Positions 33,370 to 45,622 of a stretch of 64,000 nt of DNA are shown here, piece by piece; the first letter of the stretch is position 1; each line of letters starts with the position of its first letter. The notes under the pieces were generated by a model. That model was not told the origin of the DNA. It saw only the letters and a list, made by a program, of their open reading frames with translations, and made no database searches. The translations under genes were made by a program, and so were the position numbers. The DNA lies in assembly GCA_944474755.1 (NCBI GenBank), contig OX104123.1, forward strand, positions 67,077,898-67,141,897, read 5' to 3'. This DNA is from Limnoperna fortunei (taxonomy: Eukaryota > Mollusca > Bivalvia > Mytilida > Modiolidae).

Positions 33370-34893
33370 AATTGAAGCTCTTTTCCTACTAATCATGTAA
33401 AACCTATATGTTTACTATATTATATCTAACCGTTTTCAAGTTTTAACCAAAAACCGATTGACCGAAACGCGTCAAGGGCTGTAATTTGAAAACGGTTCAT
33501 CGCACAGCTTCGGGCCAAATGTACAAATGAAGGTCTCGATCAGAGAAGTATTTTTTCTCATTTATTGTCTGCTTCTATCTTTTATGGTTTATGAGATATA
33601 GTGCTAACAAGACCTGGGACCATACTGGGAAGGTTCCCAGTGCTCGACCCACAGAGCAGCCCAGCGCGTCCCCGGGTGGCGGAAAGGGGAGACCCTCTCG
33701 TTGGGGGGTTGTCAGGTCATAATACGGAAAGCCTGGCCGCGGACCATAGTGGGTAACGTGTTTGGAGAGTGCCACGCTCCTTGCACGATAAAGACCCCTT
33801 TTGTAGATTTCGAAAAAAAGTATGCTCATTGTAGCCGCTACAAAAGGCTAAATTCTCCGACCCTACCAATTACTCCATACTTTTCCAGTGGCAGTCAAAA
33901 TTGTGTTCCCTGTGTCCCATCCCACCCCCATTTTCCATTGATTTAATGTTTGTTAACTTGTTCCCGTCCTGAATATAGCTGAAATACTGCTCGCGTAACG
34001 TAAAGCAAACATCCAATCAATCAATCAATCAAAGCTAACAAGACCTATGGTGACCTTTGACCTTGACATTTTTAAATGTAATATATATCACTTAGGATCA
34101 AAGGTGGTGGCCCCAAATCTCTAGGACTTACGGTTTCTGAGAAAAAAATTTTGACGCGTTGCGACATTTTTCACGTCAAAAACACGTAAACAGGAAGTTG
34201 ATTGGAAAAAAAATTTTTTGCGTGTTAAATCATGGCCATAGGGCCAACGACATTTTGTACATCATTCCGGTTTCAAAAAATATATGGTTGCTAAGGACTT
34301 TTTATAAAGGTCACCTTGTTGCTATGGTATAACCTTGACCTATGACCTTTGACCTTTGGCTCAAAATGAAGCTCATTTCCTACTGATCATGTTAAACCTA
34401 TATGTTTACCATATTATATCTAACCGTTTTCAAGTTTTAACCAAAAAAAAACGATTAACCGAAACGCGTCAAGGGCTGTAACTCGAAAACGGTTCATCAC
34501 ACATCTTCGGGCCAAATGTACCAAATAGAGGGCTCGATAAGAGGAGTATTTTTCCCATTCATAGTCTGCTTCTATCTTTTACGGTTTATAAGATATAGTG
34601 CTAACAAGACCAATGGTGACTTTGACCTTGACTTTTGACTTTTGACCTTTGGATCAAACTGAAGCTCTTTTCCTACTGATCATGTTAAACCTATATGTAT
34701 TTACTATATTATCTCTAACAGTTTTCAAGTTTTAACCAAAAAACCGATTAACCGAAATGCGTCAAGGACTGTAACTCGAAAACGGTTCATCACACATCTT
34801 CGGACTAATGTACCAAATGAAGGTCTCGATAAGAGGAGTATTTTTCCTATTTATTGTCTGCTTCTGTCTTTTATGGTTTATGAGATATAGTGC
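33370..34893 (+). repeat. Module D': three ~240-310 bp units with AACGGTTCATC and TGACCTTTGACC
   Basis: Three copies (from ~33370, ~34360 and ~34665) share CCTACTRATCATGTWAAACC, CCGAAACGCGTCAAGGGCTG, GAAAACGGTTCATC, GTCTGCTTCTATCTTTTA and AGATATAGTGCTAA. A bridging part (34034-34360) is shared with 49741-50160. It is related to the larger module D at 37929-39780. Copy 1 is interrupted by the insertion at 33616-34033. Confidence 0.75.
33616..34033 (+). mobile_element. ~418-bp retroposon with 13-bp target duplication and non-tRNA head
   Basis: GCTAACAAGACCT flanks it exactly at 33603-33615 and 34034-34046. The uninterrupted sequence can be seen in the sister unit at ~34600. The GC-rich head (GGAAGGTTCCCAGTGCTCGA, CCCCGGGTGGCGGAAAGGGG) is not tRNA-like. 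The 3' end (CCGTCCTGAATATAGCTGAA, CTGCTCGC, then (AATC)n) equals the truncated copy at 20407. It could be a SINE with a LINE-derived tail or an internally deleted LINE. Confidence 0.85.
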
Positions 34894-34895
34894 TA

Positions 34896-35680
34896 ATTAA
34901 AATTTACGTTTCCCGAAACGTTGAAGTCGCCTCCCGTTCCGCACTTTTGACCGAGTAGAGGGAACTAAAAGTCAAGAGAACAACTTCATAACATGAGCTT
35001 TCAGTTGGTCAAGTTTCATTTCGATCGGTTAAAAGATGAGCGAGAAAACGAGCAAACTTTAAAACGGCCGTCATTTTGAAACCGGAAGTCGGAAAAAAAA
35101 TTTTTTTTGCAAAAATGCTCAGGATAGTTAGCTGTATCAGTATACCAATTTTCATTGAAATTGCTCTGGCCATAACTGAGATCTGACAACGGCCGCCATT
35201 TTGTAAAACTTTAAAACGGCCGCCATTTTGAAACCGGAAGTCGGACAAAACATTTTTAAATAGTGGCACACTTAGGGTATCATAAGCTACCTGTATACCA
35301 AATTTCGTCTAAATCGGATGACGTTTAAATTTTTACATTTTTAGGGGGGTGGTGTTCGGATGGCGGCCATTTTGAAATGTCGGCCGCGTCAAATTTTTTT
35401 TTGCAAAAATGCTCGGGATAGTTAGCTGTACCAGTATACCAATTTTCATTGAAATTGCTTTGGCAATTACTGAGATCTGACAACGGCCGTCATTTTTTTC
35501 AACGGCGGCCATTTTGAAAATGGCGGCCATTTTGAAAATTTCAAAAGTGGATTGCACAACTTCAGGTCACCCTTAACATGTTCCCAAAGTTTCATTTCGA
35601 TCGGTTAAAAGATGAGCGAGAAAACGAGCGGACAACATTGCGAGGGGAAAACATAAGAAATATGAAAATAATAATAATAA
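34896..35680 (+). repeat. Array module A, copy 1
   Basis: Opens with ACGTTTCCCGAAACGTTGAA then GTCGCCTCCCGTTCCGC. It carries several ATGGCGGCCATTTTGAAA motifs and four or more (T)ACCAA-TTTCATTGAAAT blocks, and ends in (AAT)n. About 785 bp, nearly identical to the other A copies. Confidence 0.9.
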
Positions 35681-36534
35681 TTAAAATTTACGTTTCCCGA
35701 AACGTTGAAGTCGCCTCCCGTTCCGCACTTTTGACCGAGTAGAGGGAACTAAAAGTCAAGAGCACAACTTCATAACATGAGCTTTCAGTTGGCCAAGTTT
35801 CATTTCGATCGGTTAAAAGATGAGCGAGAAAACGAGCAAACTTTAAAACGGCCGCCATTTTGAAACCGGAAGTCGGACAAAAAATTTTTTTTGCAAAAAT
35901 GCTCAGGATAGTTAGCTGTATCAGTATACCAATTTTCATTGAAATTGCTCTGGCCATAACTGAGATCTGACAACGGCCGCCATTTTGTAAAACTTTAAAA
36001 CGGCCGCCATTTTGAAACCGGAAGTCGGACAAAACATTTTTAAATAGTGGCACACTTAGGGTATCATAAGCTACCTGTATTCCGAATTTCGTCTAAATCG
36101 GATGACGTTTAAATTTTTACATTTTTAGGGGGGTGGTATTCGGATGGCGGCCATTTTGAAATGTCGGCCGCGTCAAAATTTTTTTTGCAAAAATGCTCGG
36201 GATAGTTAGCTGTACCAGTATACCAATTTTCATTGAAATTGCTTTGGCAATTACTGAGATCAGACAACGGCCGTCATTTGTTTTCAACGGCGGCCATTTT
36301 GAAAATGGCGGCCATTTTGAAAATTTCAAAAGTGGATTGCACAACTTCAGGTCACCCTTAACATGTTCCCAAAGTTTCATTTCGATCGGTTAAAAGATGA
36401 GCGAGAAAACGAGCGGACAACATTGCGAGGGGAAAAAGGAAAACATAAGAAATATGAAAATAATAATAATAATAATAATAATAAGAAACGGAGTAAAAAC
36501 AATAAGTCGCCCGACACTTCGTGGTCGGCGACTT
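35681..36534 (+). repeat. Array module A, copy 2, with terminal stem-loop type b
   Basis: Same as A copy 1 but ending (AAT)n, GAAACGGAGTAAAAACAATA and a stem-loop at 36504-36534. The stem pairs AAGTCGCC with GGCGACTT; the loop is TTC. The 3' arm is the inverse of the GAAGTCGCC at the module head. Confidence 0.9.
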
Positions 36535-36539
36535 AATTA

Positions 36540-37144
36540 TAATTTACGTTTCCCGAAACGTTGAAGTCGCCTCCCGTTGATCCCATGGATAGTATTTCAT
36601 TCAAATCAGTACATTAAAATATGCCTAGAAATCAAATTTTGTTGAAATCGGACAAAGTTGACTTTTTCCTGCAGTAAAATGGCAGCCATTTTGAAACCGG
36701 AAGTCGGACAAAACATTTTTAAATAGTGGCACACTTAGGGTATCATAAGCTACCTGTGTACCAAATTTCGTCTAAATCGGATGACGTTTAAATTTTTACA
36801 TTTTTAGGGGGGTGGTGTTCGGATGGCGGCCATTTTGAAATGTCGGCCGCGTCAAATTTTTTTTTGCAAAAATGCTTGGGATAGTTAGCTGTACCAGTAT
36901 ACCAATTTTCATTGAAATTGCTTTGGCAATTACTGAGATCTGACAACGGCCGTCATTTTTTTCAACGGCGGCCATTTTGAAAATGGCGGCCATTTTGAAA
37001 ATTTCAAAAGTGGATTGCACAACTTCAGGTCACCCTTAACATGTTCCCAAAGTTTCATTTCGATCGGTTAAAAGATGAGCGAGAAAACGAGCGGACAACA
37101 TTGCGAGGGGAAAACATAAGAAATATGAAAATAATAATAATAAT
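36540..37144 (+). repeat. Array module B, copy 1 (unoccupied insertion site)
   Basis: Starts like A but switches after CCTCCCGTT to GATCCCATGGATAGTATTTC. Its second half equals A. It contains the intact site CACACTTAGGG (36731 onward), which in the sister copy B2 holds the 2.7 kb element. Confidence 0.88.
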
Positions 37145-37928
37145 AATTAAAATTTACGTTTCGCGAAACGTGAAGTCTCCCAAACGAAGTTACTGATATT
37201 CCTGTGCAGCCATTTTACAAAAAATAGCGCGTCATATAAAAATTCTGAGTTGACCATTGAACTCGACATACTAAATTTACTTTAGGAACCAATTTTCATT
37301 GAGTTCCGACAATGTTGAATTTTTGCCGATTTGGCGACTTTGGTGGCCATTTTTAAAAAAATGGCGGGTCGTATAAAAAATCTGAGTGTACCGTTGAACT
37401 CGGCATACCAAATTTACTTTTAGAACCTATTTTCGTTGAATTATGACAATGTTGAATTTTTGCCCATTTGGCAACTTTGGCGGCCATTTTACAAAAAATG
37501 GCGCGTCGTATAAAAATTCTGAGTTGACCATTGGACTCGGCATACCAAATTTACTGTTAAAACCCATTTTCGTTGAAATCCGACAAACTTGAATTTTTGG
37601 CGATTCGGCGGCCATTTTGAAAATGGCGGCCGGTTCGCGCGCGATTTTTTGCCAAAAATAAATCAAGACCACTATGCTGAACCTACATACCAAGTTTCAT
37701 CGAAATCCATCTGGCGGTTCTCCGGGAACTGCATTTTGGCGGGAAAACTTAAATGGCGGCCATTTTGAAAGTGGCGGCCATCTTGGAAATTCCGAAAGAT
37801 GATTGCACATCTAGCCAATAGGGTCTAACATCCTACCAAGTTTCAAATTGATCCCATTTACGGTTTCTGAGAAAAGTGTCGGAAATCTCTACGGGGAAAC
37901 CAGAAGAAGAAGAATAATAATAATAATT
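37145..37928 (+). repeat. Array module C, copy 1
   Basis: The head is a perfect palindrome CGTTTCGCGAAACG followed by AAGTCTCCCAAACGAAG. The body has ATGGCGGCC-type and ACCAAATTTACTTT-type repeats. It ends in (GAA)n(TAA)n. Copies 2 and 3 are at 44010 and 48646. Confidence 0.9.
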
Positions 37929-39824
37929 AAATGTCAATACATTTGTTCAAAGAACAAATGTGAGGTCTTTCCCGGCATTTTGGTAGTGTTATGTCTAGGT
38001 ATATGGTTGATAATGACTTTAAATCGAAGGGCTTGACATATCGGTCACAAAAAACTTATATGTTTACTATATAATCTGTAACGATTTAAAAGTTATTGAA
38101 AAATAACGCAGTTTACGATATGTTTTTGGCCACCATTTTGAAACCACTCAACCGAATATGTACTTCTTGGGATCAAATTGTAGGAATTTTAATTCTCTTT
38201 CAAATGAACCATATGTTTCCTTCATCATCTGTAACGTTTAAAATGTTATAAAGCAAAAACCATTTTCAAAATATGAATGAAGGGCAATAACTCAAAAAAC
38301 AACAAGTTTTACGCTTTCATATATGAAACATTTTTTGTACATTTCGATGTGACGAACATTTTTCCTTTGTATTGTCTGCTTCAATTTTGTACGGTTCAAG
38401 TGTCATTTTATAAAAACTGTTTACGGTGTCGGCCATTTTGAAATTGGCTGTCTGTAACCATTTGACTTTGGTCTTAAACTGAAGGGCTTGTTATGGCGGT
38501 CATAAAACACCATATGTTCACTATATTATTTCTGAAGGTTTAAAAGTTATTAGCCAAAAACTGATTAGCCGAAACGTGTCTAGGGCCATAACTCGAAAAC
38601 GGTTTGCCGCACAGTTTTCAATCCTTTAAATCAAATGTAGATCTCAATGAGTTCTGATATATTGTCTGCTTCAATTTTTTATGGTTTTAGAGTTATATTG
38701 AAAACAAAATTTAGTCGAAACGTGTCAAGGGCCATAACCTCGAAAACGGTTTGTCGCACAGTTTTCGACACTATATATCAAATGTAGATCTAAATGAGAG
38801 GAATATTTTTCTGATATATTGTCTGCTTCAAATTCTTATGGTTTTTGAGTTATATTGAAATCAAAATTTAGGCGAAACGTGTCAAGGGCCATAACCTCGA
38901 AAACGGTTTGTCGCACAGTTTTCGACACTATATATCAAATGTAGATCTCAATGAGAGGAACATATTTCTGATATATTGTCTGCTTCAATTTTTTATGGTT
39001 TTTGAGTTATATTGAAAACAAAATTTAGCCGAAACCTGTCAAGGGCCATAACCTCGAAAACGGTTTGTCACACAGTTTTCAACTATTATATCAAATGTAG
39101 ATCTCAATGAGAGGAACATTTTTCTGATATATTGTCTGCTTCAATTTTTTATGGTTTTTGAGTTATATTGAAAACAAAATTTAGCCGAAACGTGTCAAGG
39201 GCCATAACCTCGAAAACGGTTTGTTGAACAGTTTTCGACACTATATATCAAATGTAGATCTCGATGAGAGGAACATATTTCTGATATATTGTCTGCTTCA
39301 ATTTTGTATGGTTTTTGAGTTATATTGAAAACAACATTTCAATGTCGGCCATTTTGAAAATGGTGGACCGAAAAATTTTTTTGATCCGATATATGTAATT
39401 AGGACCCTCATATTTACTTTGAAACCAAGTTTTGTGTAAATCCGACAACTTTGACGTTTTCGACAAATTTCGCGTCAAAATCGCGTAAACAGGAAGTGGA
39501 TTGAAGAATTTTTTTTTGTATGACAAATCATGCCCATAAGTCAGACAACATTTTGCCCACTTTAGATTTTGGATATCTATCATGGTTTGTGAGTTTATCT
39601 GAACACAAGGGTTTTGGGTTTGGGGCAGATAACTCCGTTACTAAAAATAGATCTGTTTCGCAGGGTGACTCAGATCGAGCCCAAGTAGTGTCGGTTAAGT
39701 GTGCCAAGTTTCAAAGCGATACGTCAAGACACTTTTTTTCTTTTGGCGTTGGAAGAGTAAAAGAATAATAATAATAATCAGACGAAATACAATAAGGTCT
39801 TTCCACTGTAGTGGGAAAGACCTT
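37929..39824 (+). repeat. Array module D with ~157-bp internal tandem repeat
   Basis: The head has the hairpin ACATTTGTTC/GAACAAATGT and then GAGGTCTTTCCCGG. Five tandem units of ~143-159 bp begin at 38571, 38714, 38873, 39030 and 39185 (CGAAACGTGTCAAGGGCCAT, AACGGTTTGTCGCACAG, ATTGTCTGCTTCAATTTT). It closes with (AAT)n and stem-loop type c at 39794-39824 (AAGGTCTTTCC/GGGAAAGACCTT). Confidence 0.85.
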
Positions 39825-39880
39825 AATAAGAAACAGAGTAAAAACAATAAGTCTCCAAACTTCGTTTGGGAGACTTAATT
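39825..39880 (+). repeat. Stand-alone stem-loop type a
   Basis: AGAAACAGAGTAAAAACAATA, shortened here to its last part before a stem-loop at 39849-39876: AAGTCTCCAAAC, loop TTC, GTTTGGGAGACTT. It is an orphan module end between D and A3. Confidence 0.85.
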
Positions 39881-40664
39881 AAAATTTACGTTTCCCGAAA
39901 CGTTGAAGTCGCCTCCCGTTCCGCACTTTTGACCGAGTAGAGGGAACTAAAAGTCAAGAGAACAACTTCATAACATGAGCTTTCAGTTGGTCAAGTTTCA
40001 TTTCGATCGGTTAAAAGATGAGCGAGAAAACGAGCAAACTTTAAAACGGCCGTCATTTTGAAACCGGAAGTCGGAAAAAAAATTTTTTTTGCAAAAATGC
40101 TCAGGATAGTTAGCTGTATCAGTATACCAATTTTCATTGAAATTGCTCTGGCCATAACTGAGAGCTGACAACGGCCGCCATTTTGTAAAACTTTAAAACG
40201 GCCGCCATTTTGAAACCGGAAGTCGGACAAAACATTTTTAAATAGTGGCACACTTAGGGTATCATAAGCTACCTGTATACCAAATTTCGTCTAAATCGGA
40301 TGACGTTTAAATTTTTACATTTTTAGGGGGGTGGTGTTCGGATGGCGGCCATTTTGAAATGTCGGCCGCGTCAAATTTTTTTTTGCAAAAATGCTCGGGA
40401 TAGTTAGCTGTACCAGTATACCAATTTTCATTGAAATTGCTTTGGCAATTACTGAGATCTGACAACGGCCATCATTTTTTTCAACGGCGTCCATTTTGAA
40501 AATGGCGGCCATTTTGAAAATTTCAAAAGTGGATTGCACAACTTCAGGTCACCCTTAACATGTTCCCAAAGTTTCATTTCGATCGGTTAAAAGATGAGCG
40601 AGAAAACGAGCGGACAACATTGCGAGGGGAAAACATAAGAAATATGAAAATAATAATAATAATT
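39881..40664 (+). repeat. Array module A, copy 3
   Basis: Near-identical to A copy 1, sharing its small differences (for example TCATTTTGAAACCGGAAGTC after AACGGCCG). This suggests copies 1 and 3 descend from one duplication. Confidence 0.9.
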
Positions 40665-40862
40665 AAAATTTACGTTTCCCGAAACGTTGAAGTCGCCTCC
40701 CGTTGATCCCATGGATAGTATTTCATTCAAATCAGTACATTAAAATATGCCTAGAAATCAAATTTTGTTGAAATCGGACAAAGTTGACTTTTTCCTGCAG
40801 TAAAATGGCAGCCATTTTGAAACCGGAAGTCGGACAAAACATTTTTAAATAGTGGCACACTT

Positions 40863-43595
40863 GACAACGGCTCTATAAATGAACTTTGACTGAGGGAGAG
40901 GAAAATAGTTCTTATTTTGATATTTGACTGCGCCAAATTGTAGCATAGACAGTGGATTTATTATTCAATGGAATTTTAATATTGGAGCTGTATTTAAAAA
41001 GCAGTTTCATATAGAATTTATAAATAAATTTATTCAGATAATTTATTAAATGCATTGGGTATTTTTTTTATCTGATTGTTCAAAGCCTATTTCTGGACTA
41101 TTTCATGGGTGTAAGGGAGTTTCCATGAGTACCCTTCGGATTTTCTAAATTTGCAAAAAATTTTATCTGACATGGCACCCCGAAAATTTAATGTGATATG
41201 CGTGAAATTATTCCGGACGTTTTGAGGGGTCTCTCATTACTCAACGAAACTTGGTGCCTAAGTGAGAGCAAAAAATGTCAATAGTTTCCCCTATACAAAA
41301 ATAATTAAGAGGCCGTTGTCAAGTTGAAGTGTTGATTTTTTACTTTGTTGTCTAAAAGTTTGTATGTCAATGATGTTATTAGTTCAGCCACTGCAGCTAT
41401 AATGCTGTAACTTTCACTTTATTCTGTCAGATAACAGTAAACAATTAAAAAATACATTTTTCTGTCTAAATTTTACTCAAAAACATTAAAATTTATGGTT
41501 TTAAACAGTAAGTTACATGGCCTTGAATGGCATAAAATTGTCAGATTTCCTTGTAGACAGAAACAACAAAGAATTTAAGAAAAAATTGCTAAATTACTCA
41601 AAGGAAAACAGAAGTGAAATTAATTTAGTTATTAAACACTATTGCAACTAAATAAATATAATTTTGAACAAAAACCAAAAAAAAGTACCTGTGTGTACTT
41701 CAACCCTTTAGAACAGCAAAAAACAGCGCATGGGTAATTTGCGAGATTAGGTTCTATATGATATTGCTCACAAATGTACTTTCAACCAAATCCATGATAC
41801 TGTTTACCTAAAAAGCATGCAAAGCCAGTAAAATATGGTTTGTATTTTATTTATATCATTAATTTTTGTCTAAAAAACTGATCCAGTAGCAACTGATAGA
41901 GTCGGGTCATAATCTAGCACGCACTTTTCCTCCAAAACAAATTATGATTGCATGACCATTTCTACAAGATGTATTTAAATCCAGCATTTTTCCTCAAATG
42001 CTCAATTTTACCAAGGGGAAACACTTGTAATCAACATTCATATTTCTACCTTTTAGCAATTAACAAAATAGACACTAATAAAGTTAAAACCTTGTCAACC
42101 AAGGGAGATAATTGTAGGCACTGAAGAATGTAAACAAACTATAAAATGAAGCTTTTATTGTAAATATATGACATTGATCCATATTTAAAGAACAAAATTA
42201 GAAGATAATAATCCGATTCCTATTTTAGAAATATAATCACAGAAAAGTCTTCATGAGATTACAAAGATAGCTTAAACATTGTTTGTGGGGAAGGGGGGGG
42301 GGGGGGTGCACATGTAGATTAAAAAAGCCAGGATATGCGCATATATATATAAAAGTGACACATCAGTAGGTGGAGTGGTTTCATTTGGTAACCATGGACC
42401 TTGTACACAATAAATGCACTCGGTTACTAATTTTAAAAACATGTTTTTTTGCTTTCACCATTTATTTCAAATTCTTGTATTGTTGTTTACTTGTTTACAA
42501 TATATGGTTACAACATCATAGCATTATGACGTCACAGTTTGCATGATGTCATAAAAGGTACTTCAAAACTCCTGGCTGTGTAAATCTCTTTTTTAAGAAA
42601 CTTCTTTGGAAATATTGCTATTAAACTATTAATAATCAGTTGAATTTTAGTAAATACAAATGTACACCCATTTCTGAACCATAATTATTTGATTTATATA
42701 TTGAGTACTGTTTAAGAATGTTTGATTGTGAAATTAATACAAAAAGTAGAAAGTAAATGTAAAAATTTGTTCTAAAAGATAAGTAATGTGCCCATTTTTC
42801 TTCTTAAAAAGGTAAAATTTTTATAACTTTGGAATTCAGTATTGATATTATTTAAAGATATAGCCTTCCTATGGTTTATTATGACATATATATAGGTTGC
42901 GAAAGCGAAAACTTATCATCCAGCTATAGATATAATGACACATGAAAATTGTTGATTTTTTTTTAAATCAAGTGTTGAGTTGAACAATTGAAAGCGTAAA
43001 AGTTTGTTCATAAAACAGGTTGAAACGGCATTATTTTATTTCGGAATGAGATGAAACTTGGTAGATTTGCTCGTAATATGGGGAACAAAAATAAAATACA
43101 GTAAAAAGTATGAAAATTGAAAATTTTGTTTTCAATTTGACAACGGCTCTATAAATGAACTTTGACTGAGGGAGAGGAAAATAGTTCTTATTTTGATATT
43201 TGACTGCGCCAAACTGTAGCATAGACAGTGGATTTATTATTCAATGGAATTTTAATATTGGAGCTGTATTTAAAAAGCAGTTTCATATAGAATTTATAAA
43301 TAAATTTATTCAGATAATTTATTAAATGCATTGGGTATTTTTTTATCTGATTGTTCAAAGCCTATTTCTGGACTATTTCATGGGTGTAAGGGAGTTTCCA
43401 TGAGTACCCTTCGGATTTTCTAAATTTGCAAAAAATTTTATCTGACATGGCACCCCGAAAATTTAATGTGATATGCGTGAAATTATTCCGGACGTTTTGA
43501 GGGGTCTCTCATTACTCAACGAAACTTGGTGCCTAAGTGAGAGCAAAAAATGTCAATAGTTTCCCCTATACAAAAATAATTAAGAGGCAGTTGTC
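40863..43595. mobile_element. 2.7-kb element with 458-bp direct terminal repeats (LTR-like, non-coding)
   Basis: Direct repeats 40863-41320 and 43139-43595 differ at only a few positions. Each repeat has short inverted ends (GACAACGGC / GCCGTTGTC). The element is flanked by ACTT (40859-40862 and 43596-43599), a 4-bp duplication proved by the empty paralog at 36733-36736. The internal region has no ORF above ~60 codons, no clear tRNA primer-binding site and no strong polypurine tract. A non-autonomous LTR retrotransposon (TRIM/LARD-like) is the best guess. The ends are not the usual TG...CA at the boundary fixed by the target duplication, so a DNA element with long terminal direct repeats remains possible. 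Confidence 0.8.
41321..43138. other. Internal region of the 2.7-kb element
   Basis: AT-rich, non-coding, with a G12 run at ~42292-42306 and short palindromic stretches. No gag or pol motif in any frame that I could find. Confidence 0.7.
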
Positions 43596-44009
43596 ACTTA
43601 GGGTATCATAAGCTACCTGTGTACCAAATTTCGTCTAAATCGGATGACGTTTAAATTTTTACATTTTTAGGGGGGTGGTGTTCGGATGGCGGCCATTTTG
43701 AAATGTCGGCCGCGTCAAATTTTTTTTTGCAAAAATGCTTGGGATAGTTAGCTGTACCAGTATACCAATTTTCATTGAAATTGCTTTGGCAATTACTGAG
43801 ATCTGACAACGGCCGTCATTTTTTTCAACGGCGGCCATTTTGAAAATGGCGGCCATTTTGAAAATTTCAAAAGTGGATTGCACAACTTCAGGTCACCCTT
43901 AACATGTTCCCAAAGTTTCATTTCGATCGGTTAAAAGATGAGCGAGAAAACGAGCGGACAACATTGCGAGGGGAAAACATAAGAAATATGAAAATAATAA
44001 TAATAATAA

Positions 44010-44839
44010 TTAAAATTTACGTTTCGCGAAACGTGAAGTCTCCCAAACGAAGTTACTGATATTCCTGTGCAGCCATTTTACAAAAAATAGCGCGTCATAT
44101 AAAAATTCTGAGTTGACCATTGAACTCGACATACTAAATTTACTTTAGGAACCAATTTTCATTGAGTTCCGACAATGTTGAATTTTTGCCGATTTGGCGA
44201 CTTTGGTGGCCATTTTTAAAAAAATGGCGGGTCGTATAAAAAATCTGAGTGTACCGTTGAACTCGGCATACCAAATTTACTTTTAGAACCTATTTTCGTT
44301 GAATTATGACAATGTTGAATTTTTGCCCATTTGGCAACTTTGGCGGCCATTTTACAAAAAATGGCGCGTCGTATAAAAATTCTGAGTTGACCATTGGACT
44401 CGGCATACCAAATTTACTGTTAAAACCCATTTTCGTTGAAATCCGACAAACTTGAATTTTTGGCGATTCGGCGGCCATTTTGAAAATGGCGGCCGGTTCG
44501 CGCGCGATTTTTTGCCAAAAATAAATCAAGACCACTATGCTGAACCTACATACCAAGTTTCATCGAAATCCATCTGGCGGTTCTCCGGGAACTGCATTTT
44601 GGCGGGAAAACTTAAATGGCGGCCATTTTGAAAGTGGCGGCCATCTTGGAAATTCCGAAAGATGATTGCACATCTAGCCAATAGGGTCTAACATCCTACC
44701 AAGTTTCAAATTGATCCCATTTACGGTTTCTGAGAAAAGTGTCGGAAATCTCTAAGGGGAAACCAGAAGAAGAAGAATAATAATAATAATAAGAAACAGA
44801 GTAAAAACAATAAGTCTCCAAACTTCGTTTGGGAGACTT
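44010..44839 (+). repeat. Array module C, copy 2, with terminal stem-loop type a
   Basis: Nearly identical to C copy 1. It is complete: the head AAGTCTCCCAAACGAAG (44036) is the inverse complement of the 3' arm CTTCGTTTGGGAGACTT (44823-44839). It is the clearest full-length example of a module with inverted head and tail. Confidence 0.9.
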
Positions 44840-44840
44840 A

Positions 44841-45622
44841 ATTAAAATTTACGTTTCCCGAAACGTTGAAGTCGCCTCCCGTTCCGCACTTTTGACCGAG
44901 TAGAGGGAACTAAAAGTCAAGAGCACAACTTCATAACATGAGCTTTCAGTTGGCCAAGTTTCATTTCGATCGGTTAAAAGATGAGCGAGAAAACGAGCAA
45001 ACTTTAAAACGGCCGCCATTTTGAAACCGGAAGTCGGACAAAAAATTTTTTTTGCAAAAATGCTCAGGATAGTTAGCTGTATCAGTATACCAATTTTCAT
45101 TGAAATTGCTCTGGCCATAACTGAGATCTGACAACGGCCGCCATTTTGTAAAACTTTAAAACGGCCGCCATTTTGAAACCGGAAGTCGGACAAAACATTT
45201 TTAATAGTGGCACACTTAGGGTATCATAAGCTACCTGTATACCAAATTTCGTCTAAATCGGATGACGTTTAAATTTTTACATTTTTAGGGGGGTGGTGTT
45301 CGGATGGCGGCCATTTTGAAATGTCGGCCGCGTCAAATTTTTTTTTGCAAAAATGCTCGGGATAGTTAGCTGTACCAGTATACCAATTTTCATTGAAATT
45401 GCTTTGGCAATTACTGAGATCTGACAACGGCCGTTATTTTTTTCAACGGCGGCCATTTTGAAAATGGCGCCCATTTTGAAAATTTCAAAAGTGGATTGCA
45501 CATCTTCAGGTCACCCTTAACATGTTCCTAAAGTTTCATTTCGATCGGTTAAAAGATGAGCGAGAAAACGAGCGGACAACATTGCGAGGGGAAAACATAA
45601 GAAATATGAAAATAATAATAAT
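44841..45622 (+). repeat. Array module A, copy 4
   Basis: A-type body with a few private changes (GGCGCCCATTTTG at ~45467, one A fewer in TTTTTAATAGTGG at ~45200). Ends in (AAT)n with no stem-loop. Confidence 0.9.

Larger units (their letters stand above)
40665..44009 (+). repeat. Array module B, copy 2, split by the 2.7-kb element
   Basis: The left part (40665-40862) and right part (43596-44009) together correspond to module B copy 1. The break occurs at the ACTT of CACACTTAGGG. Confidence 0.9.

Noticed and set aside
33575..33946. Overlapping ORFs on both strands in the GC-rich retroposon head
   Set aside because: They span the retroposon insertion boundary and target duplication, so they cannot be conserved genes.
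40863..43595. Canonical LTR retrotransposon call
   Set aside because: The direct repeats and target duplication fit, but the ends at the proven boundary are not TG...CA and no gag/pol or primer-binding site is visible. It is reported only as LTR-like.
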